A DNA stretch of 64,000 nucleotides, from positions 496,001-560,000 of the forward strand of contig NZ_FXZC01000003.1 of assembly GCF_900169275.1 (NCBI RefSeq). Reading direction: 5' to 3'. The first letter of the stretch is position 1; each line of letters starts with the position of its first letter. The notes under the pieces were generated by a model, which was not told the DNA's origin, made no database searches, and worked only from the letters and a program-made list of their open reading frames with translations. Origin of the DNA: Brevibacterium casei CIP 102111 (GTDB lineage: Bacteria; Actinomycetota; Actinomycetes; Actinomycetales; Brevibacteriaceae). Below, piece after piece: positions 16,020 through 24,103 of the stretch. The position numbers and the translations under genes were made by a program.

Positions 16020-17293
16020 GAGGCCAGGGTAGTCGAACGCCCCTCCCCTGCCGCGGGAGCGACTGACTTCGGCACGATCGCCATCGCGGCGAAGCCGAGG
16101 ACGGCGACGACGGCGAAGAGGTAGAACCCCCACGGGTAGGCGATGCCCGCTGCCACCAGGGTGCCGGTGATGAAGGGCCCGGTGATCGCGCCGAGTCGAC
16201 CGATCGCTGACGCCATGCCGAGTGCCGTGCCGCGCACGGTCGCCGGGTAGATCCCGGAGACGAACGCGTAGATGAGGACCTGCGCGGAGAAGACGAAGAC
16301 TCCGGTGATGAAGACGATGAGGTTGAGCAGCACCTGGCTCGTCATCGGGATGCTCAGCACCGCGAGGAAGACCGCTGCGAGGACGAACCACAGGAGGACG
16401 ATGCGCTTCGTGCCGTGTCTATCGGCGAGCCAGCCGGCGATGACGAGGCCGACGACGGCGCCGAGGTTGAGGACGAGGAGCATGACGAGGGAATCGGAGA
16501 CCTCGTAGCCGGCATCGGCCATGATCTTCGGCAGCCACGTGTTGAGCCCGTAGACGAGGAGGAGGCCCATGAAGCTGCCGAGCCACACGCCGATCGTCAC
16601 GAGGGCGAACCGGCCGGTGAACAGCGAGGCCATGCCCGGCTTCGGGACCGCCTCGGCGGGGGTCGACGCACCGGCACCGACAGCCGCCTTCGCGGCGAGG
16701 AACTCGCTCGACTCCGGCAGCTTCCACCACAGCAGCGGCACGAGGAGGAGCCCCGCGAGGCCGCCGGCGATGAAGAGCAGATGCCAGTTGTGGGAGTAGA
16801 AGACGGCGAGCAGGGAGATCGCGACGGCACCCGCGTGGTACCCGGTCATCGTCAGGGTCGTCGCCTTCCCCGTCCTGCCGGAGCGGTTGTGCTCGCTGAT
16901 GTAGGCGAGGCAGCTCGGCATGACCGCGCCCAGAGCGAGCCCGGCGATGAACCGGAAGAGCGTGAAGAGGGCGACGTTCGGGGCGAACGCGACGAGGAGG
17001 GTGAACACGGAGAAGACGATCACGCAGACGATGATCGTCCAGCGCCTGCCCACCCGGTCGACGATCGGTCCGACGCCTGCGGCCCCGAGGCCGACGCCGA
17101 CGAGGCTCATCGTCGCCGCGAGGGTCGCCCCCTCCGGGGTGAATCCGAGCGCGCCGGTGGCGAGCAGCTGGGGAATGACGGCGCCGAGGACGACGAGGTC
17201 GAAGCCCTCGAGGGCGACGGCGAGCCAGCACAGAACGGCGGGCCAGCGGGTCTCCCCGGCAGGGCGCAGGGAGGGAGCGGCGGGTGCGGACAT
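16016..17293 (-). CDS. MFS transporter, aromatic acid:H+ symporter (BenK/PcaK-like)
   Basis: A 425-residue inner-membrane permease with twelve predicted helices. It has the AAHS-family start CWLAVALEGFDLVVLGAVIP, with the conserved Asp of helix 1, and the MFS loop 2-3 motif around GPIVDRVGRRWT. The loop in the second half reads WLADRHGTKR. AAHS members import benzoate, 4-hydroxybenzoate or related acids with protons. The position between benzaldehyde dehydrogenase and the PrpF-like gene suggests import of a mandelate/benzoylformate-type acid. GGAG precedes the ATG at 17293, and 58 bases separate it from the dehydrogenase stop. Confidence 0.88.
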   Translation of the reverse strand: MSAPAAPSLRPAGETRWPAVLCWLAVALEGFDLVVLGAVIPQLLATGALGFTPEGATLAATMSLVGVGLGAAGVGPIVDRVGRRWTIIVCVIVFSVFTLLVAFAPNVALFTLFRFIAGLALGAVMPSCLAYISEHNRSGRTGKATTLTMTGYHAGAVAISLLAVFYSHNWHLLFIAGGLAGLLLVPLLWWKLPESSEFLAAKAAVGAGASTPAEAVPKPGMASLFTGRFALVTIGVWLGSFMGLLLVYGLNTWLPKIMADAGYEVSDSLVMLLVLNLGAVVGLVIAGWLADRHGTKRIVLLWFVLAAVFLAVLSIPMTSQVLLNLIVFITGVFVFSAQVLIYAFVSGIYPATVRGTALGMASAIGRLGAITGPFITGTLVAAGIAYPWGFYLFAVVAVLGFAAMAIVPKSVAPAAGEGRSTTLAS

Positions 17294-17351
17294 CGGTGTC
17301 TCCGGTCGTGTGGTCGGGCCAGGCGGTGGCAGGGGTGAGGCGGGGCAGGGA

Positions 17352-18815
17352 TCAGAACGGGTACGCAGCGATCTCCGGGCGCATCGTCACCCACTGGGTC
17401 TCGGTGAAGGCCTCGATGTTCGCCTGCGCCCCGCCGAAGCGGGATCCGTTGCCGGAGTCCTTCATCCCGCCGAAGGGGACGTTGGCCTCATCGGAGACGG
17501 TCTGCTCGTTGATGTGGACCTTGCCCGTGTCGACGAGGTCGGCGAGTTCGAGGGCCATCCCGACATCGCCGAGGATGCCGAGCGAGAGCCCGTATTCGCT
17601 CGCGTTGACGAGTTCGGCCGCCTCCTCGAGCGTCGAGAAGCGTCCGACCGGGGCGACCGGGCCGAAGATCTCCTGCGTCCACGCCGGGTTCGTCGGCGTG
17701 AGGTCGGCGAGCACGGTCGGCGGCACGAACGCGCCCTCCCCCGCCCCTCCCGCGGCCAGGCGTGCGCCGTCGGCCTGGGCTTTGTCGATGATGTCCCGAA
17801 CCCGTCTCCGCTGCCCTTCGTCGATGATCGGCCCGAGCGCCACCTCCTCGGCGGCGGGGTTGCCGACCGGCAGGTTCCGGGCGCGCTCGGACAGGGCGCC
17901 GACGTAGTCGTCGTAGAGGCTGTCGTGGACGAGGTGACGGCCCGTCGTCATGCAGATCTGCCCCTGGTGCATCCAGGATCCGAAGGCCCCCGCCGAGGTG
18001 GCCGCCGCCAGATCGGCACCGGGCAGGACGATGAGCGCATTGTTCCCGCCGAGTTCGAGGTGGCAGCGCTTGAGGAGGCGACCGGCCGCCTCACCGACCT
18101 TCCGCCCCGCCGCGGTCGACCCGGTGAAGGAGATGACCGAGACCTCGGGGGCGTCGACGACGGCTTCGCCGACGTCCCGGCCTCCGGGCAGAACCTGGAG
18201 GAGCCCCTCAGGGAGTCCCGCCTCGGCGAAGATCCGGGCCAGGGTCACGCCACCGGAGACCGCGGTGCGCGGATCGGGTTTGAGGAGGACGGCGTTGCCG
18301 AGGGCGAGCGCAGGCGCGACCGAGCGGATGGAGAGGATGAGCGGGAAGTTGAACGGTGCGATGACCGAGACGACTCCGGCGGGCAGGCGCCTGGAGAACG
18401 ACCAGCGCGGTTCGTTCGAGGGCAGCACCTCGCCCTTCGGGTGGCTGGGCAGGCTCGCCGATTCGTAGCAGATCTGCGCGGCCATCGTCGTCTCGAGGTC
18501 GGCCTTGGGCTGGATCGCCCCGGATTCGCGGACGATCCACTCGCCGATCTCCGCGGCGTGCTCGGCCCAGAGGTCACCGGCCCGGCGCAGCACCGCCGCC
18601 TTCTCCGCCGGGGTCGTCCTCGCCCACTGCTTCTGGGCGGAGGCGGCACGGGCGGCCGCCGCGTAGACGTCGTCGGCGCTCGCCGCACCGATCTCGGCCA
18701 GGGTCTGACCTGTCGCGGGTTCGACGACAGGGTAGGTCTCGCCTCCGCCTGGGCTCCACGCCCCGGTGAAGATCGATCCGTGCCAGTCGGTGCCGAGGAA
18801 CGTGTCCGTGCTCAT
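17352..18815 (-). CDS. Benzaldehyde dehydrogenase-type NAD(P)+ aldehyde dehydrogenase
   Basis: A 487-residue aldehyde dehydrogenase. Catalytic Glu254 lies in HLELGGNN and nucleophile Cys288 in GQICMT; the cofactor-binding FTGST motif is at about 230-234 and PFNFP at 154-158. The N-terminal GSIFTGAW and the internal QICYESASLPSHPKGEVLPS segment resemble benzaldehyde, salicylaldehyde and vanillin dehydrogenases. It starts 12 bases after the benzoylformate decarboxylase stop, with AGAGGAG as binding site. It probably oxidises the benzaldehyde formed by that enzyme to benzoate. Exact aldehyde specificity is inferred from context. Confidence 0.88.
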   Translation of the reverse strand: MSTDTFLGTDWHGSIFTGAWSPGGGETYPVVEPATGQTLAEIGAASADDVYAAAARAASAQKQWARTTPAEKAAVLRRAGDLWAEHAAEIGEWIVRESGAIQPKADLETTMAAQICYESASLPSHPKGEVLPSNEPRWSFSRRLPAGVVSVIAPFNFPLILSIRSVAPALALGNAVLLKPDPRTAVSGGVTLARIFAEAGLPEGLLQVLPGGRDVGEAVVDAPEVSVISFTGSTAAGRKVGEAAGRLLKRCHLELGGNNALIVLPGADLAAATSAGAFGSWMHQGQICMTTGRHLVHDSLYDDYVGALSERARNLPVGNPAAEEVALGPIIDEGQRRRVRDIIDKAQADGARLAAGGAGEGAFVPPTVLADLTPTNPAWTQEIFGPVAPVGRFSTLEEAAELVNASEYGLSLGILGDVGMALELADLVDTGKVHINEQTVSDEANVPFGGMKDSGNGSRFGGAQANIEAFTETQWVTMRPEIAAYPF

Positions 18816-18827
18816 CGTGGTCTCCTC

Positions 18828-20411
18828 TTACTTCTTCTCGGGTCGGGTCTTCTCGGTGCTCACCTCGATGAGCGTGGGTCCGGACGCCTCACCCAGGAGT
18901 CGGGCGAGGTCAGAGCTGTCGTCGGCGTGGTGGGCGGTCATTCCGTAGCCGCGGGCGATCGAGACGAAGTCGACCTCGCCGAGGTCGAGTCCCGGTGCCT
19001 TGTCGACGCCGAGCATGCCTGCGAACCAGTCCAGTGCCGCGTACGAACGGTTGCGCAGCACCACGATGGTCAGCTCGATGCCCTCGTCGACGGCGGTGCG
19101 CAGGGCGGCGATCGAGTAGTGGGCCGATCCGTCGCCGATGATCGCGACGACCGGGCGATCGGGGTCGGCGAGCGCGATGCCCATGGAGGCGGGCAGACCC
19201 CAGCCGAGGCCTCCCGAGGCGGGGAAGAAGTAGGAGCCGGGCTCGCGCAGGTCCATCTGCGCCCAGAAGGCGGCGTTCGTCGATGTCGATTCGACGACGA
19301 ACCGGGTGTCCTTCGGCAGCTCCTCCCGCAGGGTCGCGAAGACCTCCTCCGGGTGGAGGGTTCCCTCACTCGCCGAGGTGACCGGCGGGTCGATCTCGGC
19401 CGTCCACTCGCTCACGGTTTGGGGTGCGGGGGCGACCGCCTCGGCGAGGGCGCGGACGAGGGCCACGGGATCGGCGAGGACGGCGTCGCCGAACGGGGCG
19501 CGGGCCGCCGCGGCCGGGTCATCGCCGATCTGGATGAGCGTCGTCGACTCGGGCAGGTACTCGCCGGGCTGCCACTGGTGATAGCGGAAGACGGGGGCAC
19601 CGATGACGAGCGCGAGGTCGTGGGCTCCGAGGATCTCCCCGATGCCGGCGATGGATGCTGGCAGGACCCCGCGGAAGAGCGGATGCTGGTTGGGGAAGGG
19701 CAGCCGGGGAAGGGAGGGCGCGGCCCAGACAGGAGTATCGAGCGCCTCGGCGAGTGCGATGGAGGACTCCCAGGCGCGGGGGTCGTCGACGTCGGGACCG
19801 AGGACGAGGACGGGGTCGTTCGCCTCGAGCAGACGGGAGTGCAGCTCGGCAACGGTCTGCGCATCGACGGTCTCACCTGCGGTGACGGTTCGGGAGAGCT
19901 GGTCGATGACGGCAGCGGGCACCTCGGCGTCCCAGTCGTCGTAGGGCACGGAGAGGTAGACGGGTCCGGCCTCAGCGGCGAAGACGGACTGGGAGAACGC
20001 GCGGGGCACATCGGCGGCCGAGAGCGGTTCGAGGGACTGGTGGACGAGCGGCGCGGCCAGGGCGGTGGCCCGGACATTGGCGAGCATGACCTCGGGGCCG
20101 ACCATGTCCCGGACCTGCTGGCCGGCGGTGAGGACGAGCTTCGACCGGGAGATGGTCGCATTCGTCAGCGCACCGAGTCCGTTGCCGGTCCCGGATGCAG
20201 CGTGGAGGTTGACGAGGGTGGGTCGGTCGGTGATCTGCGAGTAGCCGTCGGCCATGGCGACGACGGAGCTCTCGCCGAGTCCGAGGACGTAGTGGGCCGG
20301 CAGGTCCTTGAGGAACGGCAGCTCGTTCGAACCGGGGTTGCCGAAGATCGTGGACATGCCGTGGAAGGCCATGAGTTCGTGGACTGCGTGTCGGACCGAG
20401 ACCGTCGTCAT
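18828..20411 (-). CDS. mdlC: Benzoylformate decarboxylase (ThDP)
   Basis: A 527-residue ThDP enzyme, one residue shorter than Pseudomonas putida MdlC. Active-site residues align: the Ser in FGNPGSNELPF (residue 28), Glu47, His70 in NLHAASGTGN and the second His in VFRYHQW. The ThDP-binding GDGSAHYS...NRSY motif lies near residues 430-460. It converts benzoylformate to benzaldehyde and CO2, the middle step of the mandelate pathway. No mandelate racemase or dehydrogenase is visible, so benzoylformate may be taken up directly or made elsewhere. ATG 20411 has AAAGGAGA upstream; a longer frame to 20537 runs through the operator and is rejected. Confidence 0.92.
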   Translation of the reverse strand: MTTVSVRHAVHELMAFHGMSTIFGNPGSNELPFLKDLPAHYVLGLGESSVVAMADGYSQITDRPTLVNLHAASGTGNGLGALTNATISRSKLVLTAGQQVRDMVGPEVMLANVRATALAAPLVHQSLEPLSAADVPRAFSQSVFAAEAGPVYLSVPYDDWDAEVPAAVIDQLSRTVTAGETVDAQTVAELHSRLLEANDPVLVLGPDVDDPRAWESSIALAEALDTPVWAAPSLPRLPFPNQHPLFRGVLPASIAGIGEILGAHDLALVIGAPVFRYHQWQPGEYLPESTTLIQIGDDPAAAARAPFGDAVLADPVALVRALAEAVAPAPQTVSEWTAEIDPPVTSASEGTLHPEEVFATLREELPKDTRFVVESTSTNAAFWAQMDLREPGSYFFPASGGLGWGLPASMGIALADPDRPVVAIIGDGSAHYSIAALRTAVDEGIELTIVVLRNRSYAALDWFAGMLGVDKAPGLDLGEVDFVSIARGYGMTAHHADDSSDLARLLGEASGPTLIEVSTEKTRPEKK

Positions 20412-20448
20412 CGACGCTGCTCTCCTTTGAGGCGGGACCAGGATGGCT

Positions 20449-20482
20449 GCGGTGCGCACCGCGGATCCGCGGTGCGCACCGC
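20449..20482. promoter_or_regulatory. Double palindromic operator in the mdlC / iclR intergenic region
   Basis: The perfect 14-bp palindrome GCGGTGCGCACCGC occurs twice, at 20449-20462 and 20469-20482, with GGATCC between, so the whole 34 bp is itself a palindrome. Centres are 20 bp apart, about two helical turns. It lies 38-71 bases upstream of mdlC and ~90 bases upstream of the IclR gene. Binding by the adjacent IclR protein is inferred. Confidence 0.65.
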
Positions 20483-20532
20483 ACTGCTTGCCACGATAGT
20501 GACGCGCACCACCGAGAGCGAGAAGTGTTTCA

Positions 20533-20543
20533 TTCATTGGGAA
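20533..20543. promoter_or_regulatory. TTC-N5-GAA element upstream of iclR-type gene
   Basis: TTCATTGGGAA, an inverted TTC/GAA pair with a five-base centre. Ten of eleven bases match the element upstream of pobA (26104-26114). It lies just upstream of the likely -10 of the regulator, as expected for autoregulation. Confidence 0.35.
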
Positions 20544-20560
20544 GCGGACCGCTGCGCAGC

Positions 20561-20566
20561 TACGAT
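20561..20566 (+). promoter_or_regulatory. Candidate -10 box, leaderless start of IclR regulator
   Basis: TACGAT ends seven bases before the ATG at 20574. This spacing favours 20574 over the ATG at 20565, which overlaps the box. Confidence 0.45.
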
Positions 20567-20573
20567 GGCTGAC

Positions 20574-21347
20574 ATGGCGAACTCACCATCGGGCGATTCG
20601 ATGATCGATCGGCTCGTCCGCGTCCTCAGCTCCTTCGATCCGGACCACCCGTCGCTGAGCACCGACGAGCTCTCGGCGCGGGCGCAGCTGCCGAAGTCGA
20701 CGGCCTATCGCCTCATCAACGACATGATGCGCCACGACCTCCTGCAGCGGGATCCGTCGGGGAGGATCCGCATCGGGGTGGGGATGTGGGAGCTGTCGAA
20801 CCGCGCCTCCGACGCCGTCGAGCTCGCCTCCCTGGCCCGCCCGCACATGACCAACCTCCACGATTTCGTCGGGGAGAACACGCAGCTGGGGATCCTCCGC
20901 GAACGCGAGGTCCTCTTCGTCGAACGGATGTCGAAGCCAAGCGCGGTCGTCCACCGCTCGCGCACCGCGGGACGTCTGCCCGCCCATGCCTCGTCGTGCG
21001 GTCTCGTCCTCCTCGCCCACGCTCCCCGTCACGTCCGTGAGGCGTACCTGCGCGGTCCGCTCTCGGCCTTCACCGAGCACACGACGACGGATCCGACGAT
21101 CCTGCGCCGGATGCTCCAGACGATCAGGACCTACCATCGGGCCGAGCTCGTCGGACACATCGACGAGGGCACCACGGGGATCGCGGTGCCCGTCTTCGAC
21201 GGCAGCGGGCTGACGATCGCCGGCCTCGGCGTCGTCGTCGACTCCGAGCGCAATGTCGGGATGCCTGCGATCATGCAGGCACTGCGGACCGCCTCGGCGG
21301 AGATCACGCAGGACCTCATCGCCCAGGGGACCCGGGCGGGCGAGTGA
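20574..21347 (+). CDS. IclR-family transcription regulator
   Basis: A 257-residue regulator. An N-terminal winged helix (residues ~8-70, with LSTDELSARAQLPKSTAYRL) precedes the IclR effector-binding domain, recognisable by LGILREREVLFVERM, GRLPAHASSCGLVLLA and GTTGIAVPVFDGSG. IclR proteins often control aromatic catabolism and bind a pathway acid. It is divergent from mdlC across a 162-base spacer with a double palindrome, so it is the likely regulator of that operon; repressor or activator cannot be told. An ATG nine bases upstream (20565) is possible, but the -10 spacing favours 20574. Its stop lies two bases from the convergent DUF2277 gene. Confidence 0.88.
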   Translation: MANSPSGDSMIDRLVRVLSSFDPDHPSLSTDELSARAQLPKSTAYRLINDMMRHDLLQRDPSGRIRIGVGMWELSNRASDAVELASLARPHMTNLHDFVGENTQLGILREREVLFVERMSKPSAVVHRSRTAGRLPAHASSCGLVLLAHAPRHVREAYLRGPLSAFTEHTTTDPTILRRMLQTIRTYHRAELVGHIDEGTTGIAVPVFDGSGLTIAGLGVVVDSERNVGMPAIMQALRTASAEITQDLIAQGTRAGE

Positions 21348-21349
21348 GC

Positions 21350-21613
21350 TCACGTGCGGGCGGCGTACCTCGCCCGGCGCTTCTCGGCCTCGACCTCACG
21401 GTTCTTCGGCGGGGCATTCGTCACGAGCGCATCGAGGAGGTGCTGGGTGGCGTAGGCGATCTCCTCGACGGCCGCATCGAAGGCCTCGGCGTTGGCCTGC
21501 GAGGGCTTCGTCGTCCCCGCGATCTTGCGCACGTACTGCAGGGCCGCGGCGTGGACCTCGTCCGAGGTGGCGGCGGGTTCGAAGTTGTGGAGGGTTCGGA
21601 TGTTCCGGCACAT
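21350..21613 (-). CDS. DUF2277 family protein
   Basis: An 87-residue protein with the highly conserved N-terminus MCRNIRTLHNFEP and the segment AALQYVRKIAGTTKPS, diagnostic of DUF2277. The family has no assigned function; the strictly conserved early Cys and Arg are notable. It starts three bases after the stop of the DHFR-like gene, so co-transcription is likely, though a TACCGT box six bases before its ATG could also give a leaderless transcript of its own. Confidence 0.85.
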   Translation of the reverse strand: MCRNIRTLHNFEPAATSDEVHAAALQYVRKIAGTTKPSQANAEAFDAAVEEIAYATQHLLDALVTNAPPKNREVEAEKRRARYAART

Positions 21614-21616
21614 GCC

Positions 21617-22192
21617 TCAACGGTACGCCGCACGGCCCTTGGGGCGGTAGGTTCTGCCGAAGCTGCGCGGATTCGCCTCGTCGATGTCGACGAGCTCCCA
21701 GTCGAGGCGCCGACCGCCGGGGACATCGAAGATCCGGACCCCGTCGCCGAGGAAGACGGGCACGGAGAAGTACTGGAGTTCGTCGATGAGGTCGGCCTCG
21801 AGCGCCTGCCGGGCGATGTCGGCGCTGATGATCTGAATGTCCCGCTCACCCGCGATGACCTGGGCACGCTCGACCGCCTCGGCGATGGAGCAGTCGAGGG
21901 GGATGACCGACGGGTCATCGGCGAGCTCCTCGGGCCGGTGGGTGAGGACGAACTCGGTGCCCGACCACGCGCCGCCGTAGGCCTCCGCGGTCATCTCGTC
22001 GCGGATCTCGGCCTGGGACTTGGCCGCGTCGTAGCCGCGGCGGCCGGAGATGATGACGGCGACCTGCGCGGCCATCGCCTCGGTGGTGCCGTCGACGAGC
22101 GGTTCGGCTGCCGAAAGCCACGACATGTCGTGGCCGGGTCCGGCGATGAACCCGTCGAGCGAGCACGAGAAGCCCCATGCCACTTTTCCCAT
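21617..22192 (-). CDS. Dihydrofolate reductase family protein (RibD C-terminal-like)
   Basis: A 191-residue reductase-fold protein. It begins KVAWGFSCSLDGFIAGPGHDMSWL, the SLDG(F/Y)IA start typical of RibD-C/YyaP-like proteins, and contains the nucleotide-binding ISGRRGYD and the late IISADIARQALEADLIDELQYFSVPVFLGDG segments. Such proteins bind NADPH, but substrates of stand-alone actinobacterial members are mostly unknown, and it need not reduce dihydrofolate. ATG 22192 is preceded by AAGGAGGAGTG, a strong binding site that rules out longer starts. Confidence 0.85.
   Translation of the reverse strand: MGKVAWGFSCSLDGFIAGPGHDMSWLSAAEPLVDGTTEAMAAQVAVIISGRRGYDAAKSQAEIRDEMTAEAYGGAWSGTEFVLTHRPEELADDPSVIPLDCSIAEAVERAQVIAGERDIQIISADIARQALEADLIDELQYFSVPVFLGDGVRIFDVPGGRRLDWELVDIDEANPRSFGRTYRPKGRAAYR
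21620..21625 (-). promoter_or_regulatory. Candidate -10 box, leaderless start of DUF2277 gene
   Basis: Minus-strand TACCGT ends six bases before the ATG at 21613. It overlaps the last codons of the upstream gene, so it may be chance. Confidence 0.3.
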
Positions 22193-22309
22193 CACTCCTC
22201 CTTGAGCTGACTCAATCACATCTGCGTCCCCACGGGAACCCCCGCACCGGCCGTCGTAGACTGACAGCGTCCTCGCACCCGGTGAGGAATGAGAACCCCA
22301 GGAGCGTCG

Positions 22310-23038
22310 ATGGCCACCCCCGCAGACCCGTTCACCCCAGGCCAAGCCGAGCGGGTCCGGCGCCTGCGCACCGACTTCTCGCGCATGCTCATGCACCACC
22401 AGTTCGCGATCGATGAGATGCTCACGAAGGTCTCGATCCTCCGCGAGGAGTTCCTCCACCTCCACCGCTACAACCCCATCGAGCACATCAGCTCGCGGGT
22501 GAAGTCCCCGCGCAGCCTCATCGAGAAGATCACCCGGCGGGGTCTGCCGCTCGAGATCGACGCGATCACGGCGAACATCACCGACATCGCCGGCATCCGC
22601 ATCACGTGCAGCTTCATCGCCGATACGTACCGCGTGCTCGAGACGCTCACCTCGCAGAACGACGTGCGGATCATCGAGATCAAGGACTACATCGCCCACC
22701 CCAAGCCGAACGGGTACAAGAGTCTGCACGCGATCCTCGAGATCCCCGTCTTCCTCTCGGCCGGTCCGGTGCCGATCGTCTGCGAGGTGCAGGTGCGCAC
22801 GATCGCGATGGACTTCTGGGCGAGCCTCGAGCACAAGATCCACTACAAGTACCAAGGTGACGTGCCCGACCGCCTCGTCGAGGAGCTCACCAGGGCAGCG
22901 AACGCCGCCGGGGAACTCGACCGGGAGATGGAGCAGCTCCACGCCGAGGTCCACGACGTCGACAGTCCCGCGGAGGACGACGACTCCGACGGCGAACTCC
23001 TCCGCCTCCTCCTCAGACTCACCCGCGACGAGGGGTAA
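22310..23038 (+). CDS. Small alarmone synthetase, (p)ppGpp synthetase domain
   Basis: A 242-residue stand-alone RelA/SpoT synthetase. It transfers pyrophosphate from ATP to GDP/GTP to make (p)ppGpp. Synthetase motifs seen: RVKSPRSLIEK, ITDIAGIRITCSF (substrate Arg/Asp), the G-loop DYIAHPKPNGYKSLHAILEIPV and VEVQVRT-like EVQVRTIAMDFWASLEHKIHYKY. There is no HD hydrolase, TGS or ACT domain, so it is constitutively a synthetase and must be balanced by a hydrolase elsewhere. The C-terminal ~40 residues are acidic. ATG 22310 is chosen over the in-frame ATG at 22289 because AGGAG lies upstream (22300-22304). Confidence 0.92.
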   Translation: MATPADPFTPGQAERVRRLRTDFSRMLMHHQFAIDEMLTKVSILREEFLHLHRYNPIEHISSRVKSPRSLIEKITRRGLPLEIDAITANITDIAGIRITCSFIADTYRVLETLTSQNDVRIIEIKDYIAHPKPNGYKSLHAILEIPVFLSAGPVPIVCEVQVRTIAMDFWASLEHKIHYKYQGDVPDRLVEELTRAANAAGELDREMEQLHAEVHDVDSPAEDDDSDGELLRLLLRLTRDEG

Positions 23039-23055
23039 GCCCGCCGAGGCGGCGC

Positions 23056-23721
23056 TCAGTACCGGGCCGAGAACCCACCGTCGGCGCCGAACAGCTGACC
23101 GGAGACCCACCGCCCCTCGGGTGAGAGGAGGAAGGCGACGACGCCGGCGATGTCGCCTGGAGTGCCGAGGCGCCCGAGCGGCTGGTGCGGGCGCAGCGAC
23201 GACCGCAGCTCCTCGTCCATCCACCCCGTGTCGATGGGACCGGGATTGACGACGTTCGCCGAGATCCCCTTGGGGCCGAGCTCGCGGGCCGCGGAGATGA
23301 CGATGCGGTCGAGCGCGCCCTTCGACGCCCCGTAGGGGAGGTTGCCCGTGGTGTGGTCACTGGTGAAGGCGACGATCGCCCCGCCGTCATCGGAGACCTG
23401 ACGGGCGAAGTCGGCGATGAGGAGGAGGCTCGCCCGCGCGTTGACGGCGAGGTGGGCGTCGAAGCTCTCGGCACTCGTGTCGAGGATTCCGGATTCGACG
23501 TCGTGGGCGTGGGAGAGGACGAGCGCGTCGATCGTGCCGTGCTCGGCCCTCACCGCCGCGATGAGCTCCTCGGGTCCGGTCGGAGTCGCGAGGTCGCACG
23601 CATAGTCGGCATTCTCGAGGTCGCTCGTGACGACGGTCCAGCCGTCGACGCGCAGCCGGGGCACGATGCCGGCGGCGATGCTGTTCTCCCGGGCGGCACC
23701 GGTGATGAGGGCAAGGGGCAT
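23056..23721 (-). CDS. Short-chain dehydrogenase/reductase
   Basis: A 221-residue SDR oxidoreductase. The cofactor motif is TGAARENSIAAGI, a relaxed TGxxxGxG; the NAxA motif is VNARAS and the catalytic pair is YGASK. NPGPIDTGW follows, as usual. The substrate is unknown. The first glycine-rich loop resembles enoyl-ACP reductase-like SDRs, which have a spread TGA..NSIA motif. It is probably the last gene of a macro domain-VOC-SDR string, although a TAGGCT box at leaderless spacing suggests an additional promoter. Confidence 0.88.
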   Translation of the reverse strand: MPLALITGAARENSIAAGIVPRLRVDGWTVVTSDLENADYACDLATPTGPEELIAAVRAEHGTIDALVLSHAHDVESGILDTSAESFDAHLAVNARASLLLIADFARQVSDDGGAIVAFTSDHTTGNLPYGASKGALDRIVISAARELGPKGISANVVNPGPIDTGWMDEELRSSLRPHQPLGRLGTPGDIAGVVAFLLSPEGRWVSGQLFGADGGFSARY

Positions 23722-23727
23722 GTCCTG

Positions 23728-23733
23728 AGCCTA
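23728..23733 (-). promoter_or_regulatory. Candidate -10 box, leaderless start of SDR gene
   Basis: Minus-strand TAGGCT ends six bases before ATG 23721 in the 19-base gap after the VOC gene. Confidence 0.4.
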
Positions 23734-23740
23734 GCGCCCC

Positions 23741-24094
23741 CTACTCCCGGTGGGCGACGATGTTGAGGACGTTGCCGTCGGGGGCGCGGACGAAGAAGCG
23801 GCGGACTCCCCATTCCTCGTCGGTGAGCGGGTGGACGATCTCATACCCGCGGTCGACCGCCTCGGCGAAGGCGGCGCCGACATCGTCGACCTTGACCGAG
23901 ACGACGGCATCGACCGGGGACGTCGCATCCTTGGTCACGACCTGGAGGTGCGCGCCGGTCTCCGGGGAGGTGAACCGGGCGACCCAGCCGAGGTTGAACT
24001 CCTCCGTCGACAGTCCGAGGTAGTCGGCATAGAACTCCTTGGCACCGTCGATGTCGGGCACCGGCAGATCGGCGATGATGCTGTGGACCTTCAT
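23741..24094 (-). CDS. VOC (glyoxalase/bleomycin-resistance) family protein
   Basis: A 117-residue protein with two beta-alpha-beta-beta-beta units: VHSIIADLPVPDIDGAKEFY at the start and SVKVDDVGAAFAEAVDRGY followed by FFVRAPDGNVLNIVAH at the end. The last motif (DPDGN-like) usually supplies a metal ligand. The family covers dioxygenases, isomerases and drug-binding proteins; no reaction can be assigned. A GGGGGAG binding site precedes the ATG. It sits nine bases after the macrodomain stop, consistent with one transcript. Confidence 0.85.
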   Translation of the reverse strand: MKVHSIIADLPVPDIDGAKEFYADYLGLSTEEFNLGWVARFTSPETGAHLQVVTKDATSPVDAVVSVKVDDVGAAFAEAVDRGYEIVHPLTDEEWGVRRFFVRAPDGNVLNIVAHRE

Positions 24095-24103
24095 GACTCC
24101 CCC

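Noticed and set aside
16020..16391. Upstream extension of the PrpF-like frame by 124 codons
   Set aside because: It lies in the MFS gene in another frame; the FVRGGTSKG start of the family follows the Met at 16019.
16920..21347. A 1475-codon open frame on the plus strand
   Set aside because: Only the last ~260 codons are a real gene (IclR regulator). The rest is antisense to the MFS, dehydrogenase and mdlC genes, kept open by the lack of stops in high-GC DNA.
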